64,000 bases of DNA. Origin: Methanosarcina barkeri str. Wiesmoor (GTDB lineage Archaea; Halobacteriota; Methanosarcinia; Methanosarcinales; Methanosarcinaceae). This document shows positions 28,901 to 37,480 of this stretch, piece after piece. Position numbers and translations under genes: made by a program. Each line of letters starts with the position of its first letter. Position 1 is the stretch's first letter. The notes beneath the pieces are model-generated. The model saw only the letters and a program-made list of their open reading frames with translations. It was not told the DNA's origin and did not search any database. The stretch spans positions 4,526,001-4,590,000 of the forward strand of contig NZ_CP009526.1 of assembly GCF_000969985.1 (NCBI RefSeq), written 5' to 3'.

Positions 28901-29857
28901 ATGATCAAAATAACCACTCCTTGCCGAATTCATATGACACTTATTGATATGAATGCGGAGATCGGAAGAGTCGATGGAGGAGCAGGACTAACCCTTTCCT
29001 CTCCCAATATAAAAATTACGGCTGAAGAAGCCGATGGAGTCAATATAGAAGGCCGGCAGGGTTTTGCCGATCGGATGAAAAGAGCTGCAGAATCCCTGCT
29101 TCCAGAGGGTAAAGGAATCAGGATAAACGTACAGGAAGTGTACCCAGCACATGTAGGTTTCGGATCAGGAACTCAGTCATCCCTGGCCGCGGCAGCAGCC
29201 GTTAATGAACTGTATGGGCTTGGGAAGAGCGTTAGAGAACTTGCACTTGCAGTAAAAAGAGGAGGGACTTCGGGTATAGGAGTAGCTGCTTTTGAGAAAG
29301 GCGGGTTTATAGTTGACGGAGGGCATAAGTTCAACGATAAAAATGGTTTTATGCCATCAGCTGCCAGCAAAGTACCGCCCGGGCCAGTGCTCTTCAGAGA
29401 GGATTTTCCTCAATGGGACATGGTAGTAGCAATCCCCAACGACAAGGGAATGCATGACCAGGAAGAAGTCGAGACCTTCAAGAAATTCTGCCCCCTCCCT
29501 GTAGAAGAAGTCAGGGAAATTTCCCATGTCGTACTCATGCAGATGATGCCTGCCGTGATAGAAGAAGATATAGTGAATTTCGGGGCCGCAGTAAATCATG
29601 TTCAGACTGTTGGCTTTAACAAAAGGGAGAGCCTTATCTGGCCTGAGTTTGTGAAAAATATTGCATCTTTTATGCGCAGCCGGAGCTACGGAGCCGGGGT
29701 AAGTTCCTTTGGGCCTGTAGTATATTCTTTTGTAGACAACAAATCAGAAGGCAGGCAGCTTCAGTCGGAAGTCCAGAAAATGCTTGACGAGTCGGTAGGT
29801 GGAATCACAATGATGACTCGGGCAAAGAACAGCGGTGCAGAAATATCTGAAATATAA
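28901..29857 (+). CDS. Beta-ribofuranosylaminobenzene 5'-phosphate synthase
   Basis: A 318-residue GHMP-fold enzyme. It condenses 4-hydroxybenzoate (or p-aminobenzoate) with phosphoribosyl diphosphate, an early step of tetrahydromethanopterin (here tetrahydrosarcinapterin) synthesis. Features: start TPCRIHMTLIDMN, the glycine/serine loop HVGFGSGTQSSLAAAAAVNELYG, GGTSGIGVAAFEKGGFIVDGGH, and a final YGAGVSSFGPVVYSF. ATG at 28901 with GGAG ten bases upstream is preferred; an in-frame GTG lies eight codons further up. It converges with the Cys-rich gene at 29883, with only 25 bases between the stops. Confidence 0.95.
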   Translation: MIKITTPCRIHMTLIDMNAEIGRVDGGAGLTLSSPNIKITAEEADGVNIEGRQGFADRMKRAAESLLPEGKGIRINVQEVYPAHVGFGSGTQSSLAAAAAVNELYGLGKSVRELALAVKRGGTSGIGVAAFEKGGFIVDGGHKFNDKNGFMPSAASKVPPGPVLFREDFPQWDMVVAIPNDKGMHDQEEVETFKKFCPLPVEEVREISHVVLMQMMPAVIEEDIVNFGAAVNHVQTVGFNKRESLIWPEFVKNIASFMRSRSYGAGVSSFGPVVYSFVDNKSEGRQLQSEVQKMLDESVGGITMMTRAKNSGAEISEI

Positions 29858-29882
29858 AAAGATCCTCGCTCCTTTTAACTCA

Positions 29883-30224
29883 TTACTTTTTTTTGATTTT
29901 CATTTGTTCCCCGCAGCAAACAAATTCTTTAAGGTCACAACAGCCTTCGGACAGGCAGCTCAGGTTGCATTCTTTTACAACCGTCAGCTCAAAGCCGCAG
30001 TGTCTGCAGACCAGGGAATCCCCTGTCTTCAGTTCATAGCAGGAATAGGTCCGCAGTTTCATCGGCTCGTTACAGCAGATGAACTGGGAGCGGGTACAGC
30101 ACCCCTCACCTTCATAGGCTTTCTCACATTCGTTTACGACTTTTAGTTCAAAGCCGCAGTGCTCGCAGACCAGGACCTGTTCCTTTTTCAGATCATAGCA
30201 CCTGGCATTTATCACTTCCGTCAT
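29883..30224 (-). CDS. Cys-rich protein with two desulforedoxin-like modules
   Basis: A 113-residue protein made of two tandem ~55-residue modules, each CYxLK...LVCxHCGFELxVVxEC...EGCC...FxCCxxxM. The CxxCG...CCG-like frame resembles desulforedoxin / desulfoferrodoxin N-terminal iron sites, but each module adds an ECxxxC/EGCC cluster, giving about eight Cys per module. Metal binding (Fe, Zn, Ni or Co) is inferred. GGAGGTTGA precedes the ATG. It is the last gene of the cbiMNQO-CDF transcription unit, 59 bases after the CDF stop. Paralogues lie at 35041-35220 and 35240-35590. Confidence 0.85.
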   Translation of the reverse strand: MTEVINARCYDLKKEQVLVCEHCGFELKVVNECEKAYEGEGCCTRSQFICCNEPMKLRTYSCYELKTGDSLVCRHCGFELTVVKECNLSCLSEGCCDLKEFVCCGEQMKIKKK

Positions 30225-30283
30225 TTTTCAACCTCCATTAGTTCTGTTCTCAATGTCTTGCTGTTCAGCTTCAAATTACCCGT

Positions 30284-31414
30284 TCAATGCTCATGCGGAG
30301 GATATCCCACGTGCTCATGTTCCTCAATGCGGTGGTATTCTTCCCCGGAATACCCCATCGGGTCCACATGAATGACAGCGTTGGAAAGATATTCAAGGTG
30401 ATGCATCATTTCATGCCTGACATCCATAGCAATTTCATGCCCTTCTTTAACAGATAGCACGGGATCAACTGCTATGTTCACTTCAGCATGCAGCCTGTGC
30501 CCTATCCAGCGCACTCGTACTTCTTTTATTTCCTTCACCCCTTCAACATGGACGATTTCATGCTCAATTTCCTCTACTACTTCCGGGTCCACACCGTCGA
30601 GCATACGGGTAAAGACAGCTTTGCCGGAGTCCCAGACAATGTGCAGGATTGCCAGGGTGATAATAAGTCCTATAATCGGGTCCGCAAGGGGATAACCGAG
30701 CCAGACGCCAACAGCTCCGAAGAGCACAGCCAGGCTTGTATACCCGTCTATCCGGGCATGGTAGCCGTCGGCAATAAGGACTGCACTTCCTATTTCCTTT
30801 CCTACCTTGACCCGGAATTCAGCCACGATTTCATTTCCTATAAACCCGATAATTGAAGCAGCAGCAACGGCTCCCAGAAAACTCAAACTCTGGGGGTGGA
30901 AGAGCCGGTCGATTGACTCATAAGCTACCACCAGGACGCTAAAGAGCATCAGAAAGACTATTAAAACCCCTGCCAGGTCTTCTACTCTGCCGTAGCCGTA
31001 GGTGAAGCGCTTATTCGCTTCCCTGCGAGAGAGAATAAAGGCGAAACCCAGGGGGATCGCTGTTGCGGCATCCCCGAAGTTATGGATGGTATCAGCAAGA
31101 AGAGCGACACTCCCTGTGACGTACACGATTACAACCTGGACCAGAGCGGTTGCCATGAGCCCTACAAAAGACCACTTGACAGCCCAGATCCCCCTTTCCG
31201 TGGAGATGATGGAAGGGTCTACAGCCCCATGGGTGTGAACATGGGCGTGCTTGCTGTGGTTGTGGGTATGTTCGTACTCTTCAAAGTCAGCGTTTGGAAG
31301 CGTTTGAATTCCCCCGGTAAATTCCCACTTTTCAAGAAGCTTCGGATTTTTGTTCTTTGACTTCCAGAACTGCCTTCCAATCCTGAGCCTTTCCTGTTTC
31401 CCTGTTAAAAACAC
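30284..31414 (-). CDS. Cation diffusion facilitator (CDF) metal exporter
   Basis: A 376-residue CDF-family transporter. An N-terminal cytosolic tail holds a His cluster (His 49-62, alternating HxH). Six membrane helices include [15 protein letters not shown] and [15 protein letters not shown], whose Asp/His residues form the transport site. A cytoplasmic ferredoxin-like domain follows ([22 protein letters not shown]), and the tail is again His-rich ([13 protein letters not shown]). CDFs export Zn, Co, Ni, Cd or Fe against protons. The GTG start at 31414 overlaps the upstream cbiO by 83 bases; I found no later in-frame start before the first helix. Its place behind a Ni/Co importer suggests efflux of the same metals. 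Confidence 0.92.
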   Translation of the reverse strand: MFLTGKQERLRIGRQFWKSKNKNPKLLEKWEFTGGIQTLPNADFEEYEHTHNHSKHAHVHTHGAVDPSIISTERGIWAVKWSFVGLMATALVQVVIVYVTGSVALLADTIHNFGDAATAIPLGFAFILSRREANKRFTYGYGRVEDLAGVLIVFLMLFSVLVVAYESIDRLFHPQSLSFLGAVAAASIIGFIGNEIVAEFRVKVGKEIGSAVLIADGYHARIDGYTSLAVLFGAVGVWLGYPLADPIIGLIITLAILHIVWDSGKAVFTRMLDGVDPEVVEEIEHEIVHVEGVKEIKEVRVRWIGHRLHAEVNIAVDPVLSVKEGHEIAMDVRHEMMHHLEYLSNAVIHVDPMGYSGEEYHRIEEHEHVGYPPHEH

Positions 31415-32702
31415 CTACTTTAATCCTGACCCCACTTTTTTTACAGTAGTCCGAAATCCGCCTGACAGCGTGGTCCACCATCCCCCCGCCTGTAAAAATC
31501 AGGACGTTCTTCCCGCAAAGTGCCATCAGGATGGATTTATCGATTACCCCGACAGTGAAATCCAGTTTCAGGTGATCACTCTCCAAAATGAGTTTGGTCC
31601 TTTTACCCATCGCACCAGTTACATCGAAGTCTGCGGAAGCAAGAAGTTCTTTGATTTCTTTAAGTTTATAGCTGTCCGTATCATAGACAAGAACTTTCCC
31701 TATCCCAGCCGCCTTCCTCTTTACAGCCACGATAGCCTGCCCATTCTCATGAATATGTAGCACCCTTGCATCCATAACTTCCTCGGAACACTGCTTCCCG
31801 ATCTCTTCCATATATAACCCGAAGTCAAGCCTATCCCCTTCTTTAACTCCTTCGGGCACATCCACCCAGATAAGGGATGGGGGTTTTAAAGTATCCACGA
31901 TTTCGGGAACTGTTTTTGGCACTCTGTTTACTGAAGCCATATTTCTTTTCTGGATCTCGTAGTAAATCTCAAGTATCATGGGAATCTTGAGCCCGGCATC
32001 TTTGAGCATGCCAGGATCGCAAAATACCTCCTCAGGGGTGCCGCTCCCGATGATTTTCCGGTTTACGAGAAGGTAGATGTAGTCAGCCCAGGAATACGCA
32101 AAGTCCACATCGTGAGTTGAGATCACGATTGTCTTTTCGAACTGGTTCAGCTCATTTAACAGGTCGAGGATCTCGTCCGCCCCTACGGGGTCCAGGTTGG
32201 CAAGGGGCTCGTCAAGGATGATAACTTCAGGTTCCATCACCACAACCCCTGCGACTGCAACCCTCTTTTTTTGTCCCCCGCTCAAGTGGTGAGGGGGCTT
32301 GTCTTTTAGTTCCAGAAGCCCCACATATTCCAACGTCTCGTTTACTTTTGCAACTACTTCTTCTTCTGTCATCTCAAGGTTCGTGGGCCCGAAAGCCACG
32401 TCCTGGTAAACTGTAGGAGCAAATATCTGGTCATCGGAGTTCTGAAACACGATACCTATGCTTTTACGTATCTCCCGGAGAGAAGGTGTGTCGTAGAGAA
32501 GTGGCTTGCCGTGAAAGATGATTTTCCCTTCCTGAGGTTCCAGAGTACCGTTCAGGAGCAAGAAAAGAGTGGATTTTCCGGAACCGTTGGGCCCCACAAA
32601 GGCAATCTTTTTTCCCTTATCAATCGAGATGCTGATCCCCTCTATTGCCAGGGTGCCGTCCGGATAGGTGTATTTAAGGTCTGTTGTCTCCAGAATTGCC
32701 AT
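31332..32702 (-). CDS. cbiO: CbiO-like ECF ATPase with an extra C-terminal domain
   Basis: A 456-residue ATPase energising the cobalt/nickel importer. The first ~270 residues are a standard CbiO: Walker [11 protein letters not shown]-loop [22 protein letters not shown], signature LSGGQKKR, Walker B VIILDEP and the H-loop STHD. The last ~185 residues are extra compared with the usual 270-290-residue length: they begin [18 protein letters not shown] and include [23 protein letters not shown] and [21 protein letters not shown] do not recognise this domain. ATG at 32702 is chosen because GAGGTTAAGG precedes it; a TTG lies five codons upstream. Confidence 0.93.
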   Translation of the reverse strand: MAILETTDLKYTYPDGTLAIEGISISIDKGKKIAFVGPNGSGKSTLFLLLNGTLEPQEGKIIFHGKPLLYDTPSLREIRKSIGIVFQNSDDQIFAPTVYQDVAFGPTNLEMTEEEVVAKVNETLEYVGLLELKDKPPHHLSGGQKKRVAVAGVVVMEPEVIILDEPLANLDPVGADEILDLLNELNQFEKTIVISTHDVDFAYSWADYIYLLVNRKIIGSGTPEEVFCDPGMLKDAGLKIPMILEIYYEIQKRNMASVNRVPKTVPEIVDTLKPPSLIWVDVPEGVKEGDRLDFGLYMEEIGKQCSEEVMDARVLHIHENGQAIVAVKRKAAGIGKVLVYDTDSYKLKEIKELLASADFDVTGAMGKRTKLILESDHLKLDFTVGVIDKSILMALCGKNVLIFTGGGMVDHAVRRISDYCKKSGVRIKVGVFNRETGKAQDWKAVLEVKEQKSEAS

Positions 32703-32732
32703 TGTCCTTAACCTCAATCAGGGGTTCATTCA

Positions 32733-33515
32733 TTATACTATCTGGACGTTTTTCGTGAAGTACAGCAGGAGTAAAACGGATAAGAAGTATGCTGCGGTCA
32801 GTACGATTTCCGGGGCTTTTATCGGTCTTTTTGCTTCAAAAAGGACCAACTTTCCACTGTAGCACCTTGAATTCATAGAGACAAAGAGCTTCTCACCCTG
32901 TTCCCAAGCCCTTATGAACAGGGTGCTTGAAAGCATTGCCAGGGAGTGAAACGAAGTTTTCATGTCCTTATACCCAAGCCTGGTGCTCTGGGCAAATTTA
33001 ATAGAAACGGCAACGTCCAGAAAGACGAAGATATAGCGGTAGATCAGCATGGAAAGTTCCACAAAGACATCGGGTAGTTTCCAGGCCTTAAGGACGGAAA
33101 AAAGCTCCACCATGGGAGTCGTAAGCGCCAGAAAAAAAAGACAGCACATGCCTCCAAGTGTTCTTGCAAGAACCAGAAATGCCATATTAAGCCCGCCGGT
33201 ATTTACTGAAAAACGGTAGCCAAATAGGTCGAAGCTAAAAAGTTCGGGACCGATCCCGAAAAAAAAGGCTATTATCACAATCCCGGCTAAAGAAAAACCC
33301 ACCGGAGCTCCAAGGATTTGCAGATATGCCTTTTTATTGGTCTTTCCGAGATAAACCGTTGCAAAGCTCATGCAAAGGGCTATGAAAAGGGGTGGGATTG
33401 GAGAGATAGAGGACACCCCTGCAAGTATCCCGAAAGCCGCTGCTATCATCTTGAGGTTGTTGTTCGTATGCCTCAGAGGACTCAACAGAGCATAATCGTC
33501 CATCATCCTGTGCAT
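32733..33515 (-). CDS. cbiQ: CbiQ, ECF transporter transmembrane (T) component
   Basis: A 260-residue membrane protein with about five or six hydrophobic helices, the T component linking the ATPase to the substrate-binding CbiMN. Typical features are the Arg-containing coupling-helix regions AQSTRLGYKDMKTSFHSLAML and FIRAWEQGEKLFVSMNSRCYSG (the family's Ala-Arg-Gly-like ends). GGGGAGG ten bases before the ATG at 33515 supports this start. It is 30 bases from both cbiN and cbiO, on the same strand. Confidence 0.93.
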   Translation of the reverse strand: MHRMMDDYALLSPLRHTNNNLKMIAAAFGILAGVSSISPIPPLFIALCMSFATVYLGKTNKKAYLQILGAPVGFSLAGIVIIAFFFGIGPELFSFDLFGYRFSVNTGGLNMAFLVLARTLGGMCCLFFLALTTPMVELFSVLKAWKLPDVFVELSMLIYRYIFVFLDVAVSIKFAQSTRLGYKDMKTSFHSLAMLSSTLFIRAWEQGEKLFVSMNSRCYSGKLVLFEAKRPIKAPEIVLTAAYFLSVLLLLYFTKNVQIV

Positions 33516-33545
33516 GCCGGTGTTGCCTCCCCTCAATTAGCTGCC

Positions 33546-33863
33546 TTACTTATGCTTCAAATCATTCTGTCTGGCTTCTGTTCTGCCCTTTTCTTTTCCC
33601 CTGTAGTACCCGATGAAATAGCCGATTATTATAGCTCCTATCGAAGCCTGCACCACAAAGAGAAGAGTTTCGATTTCCCCGCTTGGGGGTTCCCAGATAG
33701 GTTTAATCCAGGGCTCGTATTTCCCCCCGGTAATCTCTTTTACCTTCTTTCCCCCCTGCTCGTCCGAACCGCCGTACTCCGCATGAGTAAAAATGGAGAC
33801 ATAGAGGAACTGGACTATGAACAGAACAAGAATTACCAGGACTGCAATTTCCAGTTTTCCCAT
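33546..33863 (-). CDS. cbiN: CbiN-like ECF transporter subunit
   Basis: A 105-residue protein with an N-terminal membrane helix (about 5-25), an extracytoplasmic loop (YGGSDEQGGKKV...KPIWEPPSGEIETLLF) and a second helix (VVQASIGAIIIGYFIGYYRG). This two-helix topology and the W-x-P-PSGEIE-x-LLF segment are typical of CbiN. It helps CbiM load Co2+ or Ni2+. The ATG directly follows the cbiM stop, and its ribosome site AAGGAGA sits inside cbiM, so the two are translationally coupled. Confidence 0.93.
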   Translation of the reverse strand: MGKLEIAVLVILVLFIVQFLYVSIFTHAEYGGSDEQGGKKVKEITGGKYEPWIKPIWEPPSGEIETLLFVVQASIGAIIIGYFIGYYRGKEKGRTEARQNDLKHK

Positions 33864-34559
33864 TTAAGCCTTCGTCTCCTTTAGTTTTCTTACTTGCGAG
33901 TCGGTAAGCACGTCAAGCCTGACCATCAAATCGCCCTTTGCCTGCAGCACGTACTTGAAGAGCAGAGTGATCAGCGAAGCTTCGAGGATCGCAAGTGGGA
34001 TCTGGGTAATCGCAAAAACGCTCAGGAACGCTACGAGTGAACCTTCAACACCTCCGGGGTTCGCCGGAAAAGCCAGTGCAAGCTGCGTTGAGGTCACAAC
34101 GTACGTGACCCAATCTGCCAGGGTTGCTGTTACAAAAGCTGACACATAAAAATTAACGTTCAAACGCATCATGGTTTTATATATGGCATAAGCAACAAAG
34201 GGTCCTATGATCCCCATGGACATTAGGTTCGCCCCGAAAGTCGTAATTCCTCCGTGAGCCAAAAACAAAGCCTGGTAAAGCAGGACAATTGCAGAGAGCA
34301 CTGATGTTATTGCAGGCCCGAAAAGTATGACTGCCATCCCGGTTCCGGTTGGATGAGAAGTACTGCCGGTAACCGAAGGCAGCTTAAGCGATGATAACAC
34401 AAAAATAACAGCTCCTGATACAGCGATCAGAGGCAGCACTTCAGGTTTTTCTTTCACCAGCTTGTTCAGCCGGAAAATTCCATAAGCAAATACCGGTATT
34501 GAGAGTATCCACCAGATCTGCCACCAGGGACCCGGAAGGAAACCTTCGAATATGTGCAT
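33864..34559 (-). CDS. cbiM: CbiM, substrate-specific (S) component of the Co/Ni importer
   Basis: A 231-residue membrane protein. The mature N-terminus MHIFEGFLPGPWW is the CbiM/NikM signature, where the N-terminal Met amine, His2 and a later His co-ordinate the metal. Here TSHPTGTGMAVILFGP carries the inner His. Several hydrophobic helices follow. Nickel (coenzyme F430, hydrogenases, CODH) and cobalt (corrinoid methyltransferases) are both essential in Methanosarcina, and the sequence does not tell which is transported. It is the first gene of a six-gene minus-strand unit that has an operator-containing promoter (34621-34672). Confidence 0.95.
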   Translation of the reverse strand: MHIFEGFLPGPWWQIWWILSIPVFAYGIFRLNKLVKEKPEVLPLIAVSGAVIFVLSSLKLPSVTGSTSHPTGTGMAVILFGPAITSVLSAIVLLYQALFLAHGGITTFGANLMSMGIIGPFVAYAIYKTMMRLNVNFYVSAFVTATLADWVTYVVTSTQLALAFPANPGGVEGSLVAFLSVFAITQIPLAILEASLITLLFKYVLQAKGDLMVRLDVLTDSQVRKLKETKA

Positions 34560-34620
34560 ATATTATCCAACACTCCCCATTCATAGATTCCCATCATGTC
34601 GTTATATGTCAAATTTAGTT

Positions 34621-34672
34621 GAGTATATATAAAGTAAACTTTATATTAGTTGAGTATATAAAGTGAACTTTA
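34621..34672 (-). promoter_or_regulatory. Promoter of the cbiMNQO unit with two palindromic operators
   Basis: Two copies of the inverted repeat TAAAGT-N2-ACTTTA lie at 34630-34643 (centre AA) and 34659-34672 (centre GA), 29 bases apart, each next to GAGTATATA. On the minus strand each gives a CTTTATATA(TA) archaeal TATA box, so a bound repressor would block TBP. The proximal TATA is about 65 bases before cbiM. The likely regulator would sense nickel or cobalt; its identity is unknown. Confidence 0.6.
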
Positions 34673-34749
34673 TTTAGCGCTTCTAATTAGGTTTACTGAA
34701 ATTTTAAACAAATTTATTTTGCTTTTAATTTCCTTTTCCTGATTTGAAA

Positions 34750-34940
34750 ATAATTACTTTGGGAAAATTATAATGAATAATTACTTTGGGAAAATTATAG
34801 TGGATAATTACTTTGGGAAAATTATAATGGATAATTACTTTGGGAAAATTATAGTGGATAATTACTTTGGGAAAATTATAATGGATAATTACTTTGGGAA
34901 AATTATAGTGGATAATTACGTGGGAAGAATTACTTGGGAA
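34750..34940. repeat. 27-nt tandem repeat, 6 copies plus a degenerate one
   Basis: Units of ATAATTACTTTGGGAAAATT plus ATA(A/G)TGG start at 34750, 34777, 34804, 34831, 34858 and 34885, with a decayed copy at 34912. The A/G position alternates strictly, so the array behaves as a 54-nt dimer repeat. The plus strand is open (NYFGKIIVD/MD peptide), but without a ribosome site I do not call a gene. The array separates the two operons of the metal island. Confidence 0.9.
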
Positions 34941-35040
34941 AAATCAGGAATGCGTCAAATCATAAACAGAATTCAAAGACCCATTTGTTCAAAGACCCAT
35001 TTTCGCAAAAATAGAGTACCGTTTTTTAGTAGATTCGGGC

Positions 35041-35220
35041 TCACTCTACCAGGGTCATGGGTTTGCCGCAGCATTTGAATTCGTTGATTTCGCAGCAGCC
35101 TTCACTTTCACATGTTTTGTCACACTCCCTTACAACTGTCAATTCAAAACTGCAGTCATCACAGACAAGTTTCTGTCCTTTTTTCAATTCAAAGCATTTC
35201 TTATGTAAGTGGTGAACCAT
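35041..35220 (-). CDS. Cys-rich single-module desulforedoxin-like protein
   Basis: A 59-residue protein with one module: CFELKKGQKLVCDDCSFELT, then VVRECDKTCESEGCCEINEF and KCCGKPM. It aligns with each half of the two-module proteins at 35240-35590 and 29883-30224, except that the usual CxxCG has Ser (CDDCSF). GGAGGGTAA precedes the ATG. It starts 19 bases after the stop of the upstream paralogue and surely shares its mRNA. Metal binding is inferred from the Cys pattern. Confidence 0.85.
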   Translation of the reverse strand: MVHHLHKKCFELKKGQKLVCDDCSFELTVVRECDKTCESEGCCEINEFKCCGKPMTLVE

Positions 35221-35239
35221 TTCTTACCCTCCGTTCCCC

Positions 35240-35590
35240 TTATACTTCTTTCCTGATAAGTTTCATAGCCTTGCCGCAGCACATCATTTCAGTTACGTCA
35301 CAGCAGCCTTCCTTCTTGCAGCTCTGATCGCATTCATCCACGACCTCCACCTTGAAACCGCAGTCGTCACAAATAAGAAAGTCTCCCTTCTTCATCTCGT
35401 AGCAGCGAGCATGCTGTTTCAGGGCCATTGGTTTGCCACAGCACATCAATTCTTCTACATCGCAGCAGCCTTCTTTCTTGCAGCTCTCGTCGCATTCCTT
35501 TGTTACCATTACTTCGAATCCACAGTCATCACAGTAAAGGGAATCTCCCATTTTCATTTGATAACACCTGAGGTGTGTATGGTGTACCAT
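35240..35590 (-). CDS. Cys-rich protein with two desulforedoxin-like modules
   Basis: A 116-residue protein with two modules, each CYxMKxGDxLxCDDCGFxVxVxxECDxSCKKEGCCDVxExMCCGKxM. The halves are close duplicates of each other. CxxCG and CCG pairs match the desulforedoxin iron site; the inserted ECDxSCKKEGCC adds four or five thiols. The N-terminus (MVHHTHLR) contributes histidines. AGGGGGA precedes the ATG. A good TATA box lies about 90 bases upstream (35681-35692). It leads a two-gene unit upstream of the cbiM operon on the same strand. Possible roles: metal storage or chaperone, redox protein, sensor. Confidence 0.87.
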   Translation of the reverse strand: MVHHTHLRCYQMKMGDSLYCDDCGFEVMVTKECDESCKKEGCCDVEELMCCGKPMALKQHARCYEMKKGDFLICDDCGFKVEVVDECDQSCKKEGCCDVTEMMCCGKAMKLIRKEV

Positions 35591-35680
35591 AATGTCCCCC
35601 TATTTTGAAAAATTGTATTAAAGTGTTCTAAACTTAGCACTTTGAGTAAGGTCTATATTATTATTAAATAGATATTATAA

Positions 35681-35692
35681 TTATATATAAAG
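35681..35692 (-). promoter_or_regulatory. TATA-box promoter of the Cys-rich gene pair
   Basis: On the minus strand CTTTATATATAA matches the archaeal TATA consensus. Initiation about 25 bases downstream would leave a leader of roughly 65-70 bases before the ATG at 35590. Confidence 0.5.
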
Positions 35693-35854
35693 AGGGAAAT
35701 GGCTAAAAATCGTTAGCCTTAGAGCTAATATAAAACATAAAACTTTAAATAGGTAAGATAAATGCAGTTCTCTAGATCCTTAAACCATGCGGGAGAGAAA
35801 AAGAAGCGTAAGACTCTTGAACTGAAAAAAGATACATAAAAAATATTTTCCTGG

Positions 35855-35905
35855 GAAAATATTTGTATGGAGAAAATATTTGTATGGAGAAAATATTTGT
35901 ATGGA
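35855..35905. repeat. 17-nt tandem repeat, 3 copies
   Basis: GAAAATATTTGTATGGA occurs at 35855, 35872 and 35889, flanked by partial copies (AATATTTTCC before, AAAAATATCC after). Located just beyond the stop of the DGC gene. Confidence 0.85.
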
Positions 35906-35934
35906 AAAAATATCCCTGGATTAACACCAGGTTT

Positions 35935-36309
35935 TCATAACTTGTCTGCAAGTTTTTCCATGATCTCGCTGACCAGAGAGTCGGAGATGTTCATTTCTCT
36001 GTTAAGTTTCATCCCGAGTTCCTTTGTGAGGATGAGGTGACAATCTGTCTCAAAACCAGCTCTTCGTAGCATTTTCATCGAGCAGTTGAAATCACAGCCA
36101 TCGATCGCAATTATTTTGTCACAGCGGGTCGCAGCAATTAGAAAATCCGAACGCTGGGATCCAATTCCTGCCGTGCACTTGAAGGTACCAAGGCCTCTAT
36201 TTTCCATTTCAATTCCCAGGCGGGTTGAAAGCTGTCCAAGGTTCGTGGCACCTGCACAGGGAAATATCAATACAGTGCCGTTTTCTGATGATGATTTTGA
36301 TTCAGACAT
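35935..36309 (-). CDS. DGC-domain putative zinc-binding protein
   Basis: A 124-residue protein with the pattern IFPCAGATNLGQLSTRLGIEM, then FKCTAGIGSQRSDF, RCDKIIAIDGCDFNCSMKML. The single IDGC...C motif defines the DGC family, thought to bind a metal through its conserved cysteines. ATG at 36309, with AAGG upstream, is favoured over a TTG three codons earlier. It neighbours the metal island but has its own spacing, so a functional link is only suggestive. Confidence 0.8.
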   Translation of the reverse strand: MSESKSSSENGTVLIFPCAGATNLGQLSTRLGIEMENRGLGTFKCTAGIGSQRSDFLIAATRCDKIIAIDGCDFNCSMKMLRRAGFETDCHLILTKELGMKLNREMNISDSLVSEIMEKLADKL

Positions 36310-36463
36310 AGCGTTCAAAACCTTCGTTTGTTTTTATAAAAAACGCAGTATGTCTCATATCCACTGAAGTATATAACACTCAAGAAACAGCTAATGCTTA
36401 TTATTCAAATCATTAATGAACCGACAAAAAATAGAAAGGAGGGAGAAAAGTTGATGGAAATTA

Positions 36464-37480
36464 TCAGAACCACTGGTCTAGGGTCTGCTGCCTCCCCCTG
36501 GATACTACCTTCAGACGTTCTACGGCTTTTTTCACTCTATCCACAGAGAAGTCGTTTTCCTTGCAAAGGAATTTGATGAGTTTTTCGGAATCAGGTTTGC
36601 CCCACTTGATTTCATAGTCATCCGTAACATCAGGATGAGTAAAAAGTTCCCTGATTCTGTCCAGTTCTTTGATTTCCACCCCTTTTTCTCGGAGTACGGC
36701 ATGGATGTCTCCATGCTTTTTAATCAGTTTAAGGGCTGTTTTGGGACCCACTTTTTCCAATCCTTTGTTAAAATCGGTACCGACACAAATTGCAATATCA
36801 ATAAGTTGCTCCCTATTTATTCCCAGAACTCCCAGTGTCTCTTCCAGTTCAATCAATTCAAGTTCGACATCAACATACACATGCTTTCCAGGGAGCTTGC
36901 GCTTGCCAGTGACAGCAAGATTGCGGATGACAGTCGGAGCTCCGAAAAGGAAAGAATCGTAGTCCTGGGAAGCAACATAATCGGCATCTTTTTTAAGGAC
37001 CATATGGGCAGCCTGCGCCTCTCCTTCACAGGGAGCCTGTATCCACGGAATGCCCATTATGCTGAGGAGGTATTTGGAATCTTCAACAATTTCCTGGTCA
37101 ACCTTTGAAGAAGCCTGAGCATATTTATAAGCGGCTTCAAGATCCCCTTCAACTTTTGCATTTTCCCATTTTTCCAGTGAAGATTCTCTAACTTCTTTCC
37201 TTCGGTTCAGGGTCTCAGATTTCAGGTCTGGAGGCTTACCATCAAAAATGAAAACAGGTTTGATGCCAACTTCAATCAGGCTCGCTGTCCTGTAGAGCAG
37301 GCCAGAGAGGTGAGACGTCACTTTCCCGCGTGAATTAACCAGAGGATTTCCATCCCGCTGGCGAATAATACTCAAAAATTGGTGCAGCGTGTTAAACGCA
37401 TCAATTGCAACCACCTGATTTGTAAGATCCGAAAGCTCAATTTTTCTTTTCTGGAGCAGGTCGCCTATATCTGTGCCCAT
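36464..37480 (-). CDS. fen: Flap endonuclease 1 (FEN1)
   Basis: A 338-residue structure-specific 5' flap nuclease for Okazaki-fragment maturation and base-excision repair. The N-terminal domain begins MGTDIGDLL with [12 protein letters not shown]; the internal domain holds the acidic cluster [12 protein letters not shown] and [13 protein letters not shown] helix-hairpin-helix follows ([42 protein letters not shown]). The C-terminus QQTLDQWF is a PCNA-binding PIP box. Length and order are exactly those of the archaeal family. ATG start. Single gene. Confidence 0.97.
   Translation of the reverse strand: MGTDIGDLLQKRKIELSDLTNQVVAIDAFNTLHQFLSIIRQRDGNPLVNSRGKVTSHLSGLLYRTASLIEVGIKPVFIFDGKPPDLKSETLNRRKEVRESSLEKWENAKVEGDLEAAYKYAQASSKVDQEIVEDSKYLLSIMGIPWIQAPCEGEAQAAHMVLKKDADYVASQDYDSFLFGAPTVIRNLAVTGKRKLPGKHVYVDVELELIELEETLGVLGINREQLIDIAICVGTDFNKGLEKVGPKTALKLIKKHGDIHAVLREKGVEIKELDRIRELFTHPDVTDDYEIKWGKPDSEKLIKFLCKENDFSVDRVKKAVERLKVVSRGRQQTLDQWF

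Noticed and set aside
34773-35078. Plus-strand frame encoding NYFGKII(V/M)D repeats
   Set aside because: It exists only because a 27-nt tandem repeat is divisible by three; no ribosome site, and the frame runs into the Cys-rich gene on the other strand.
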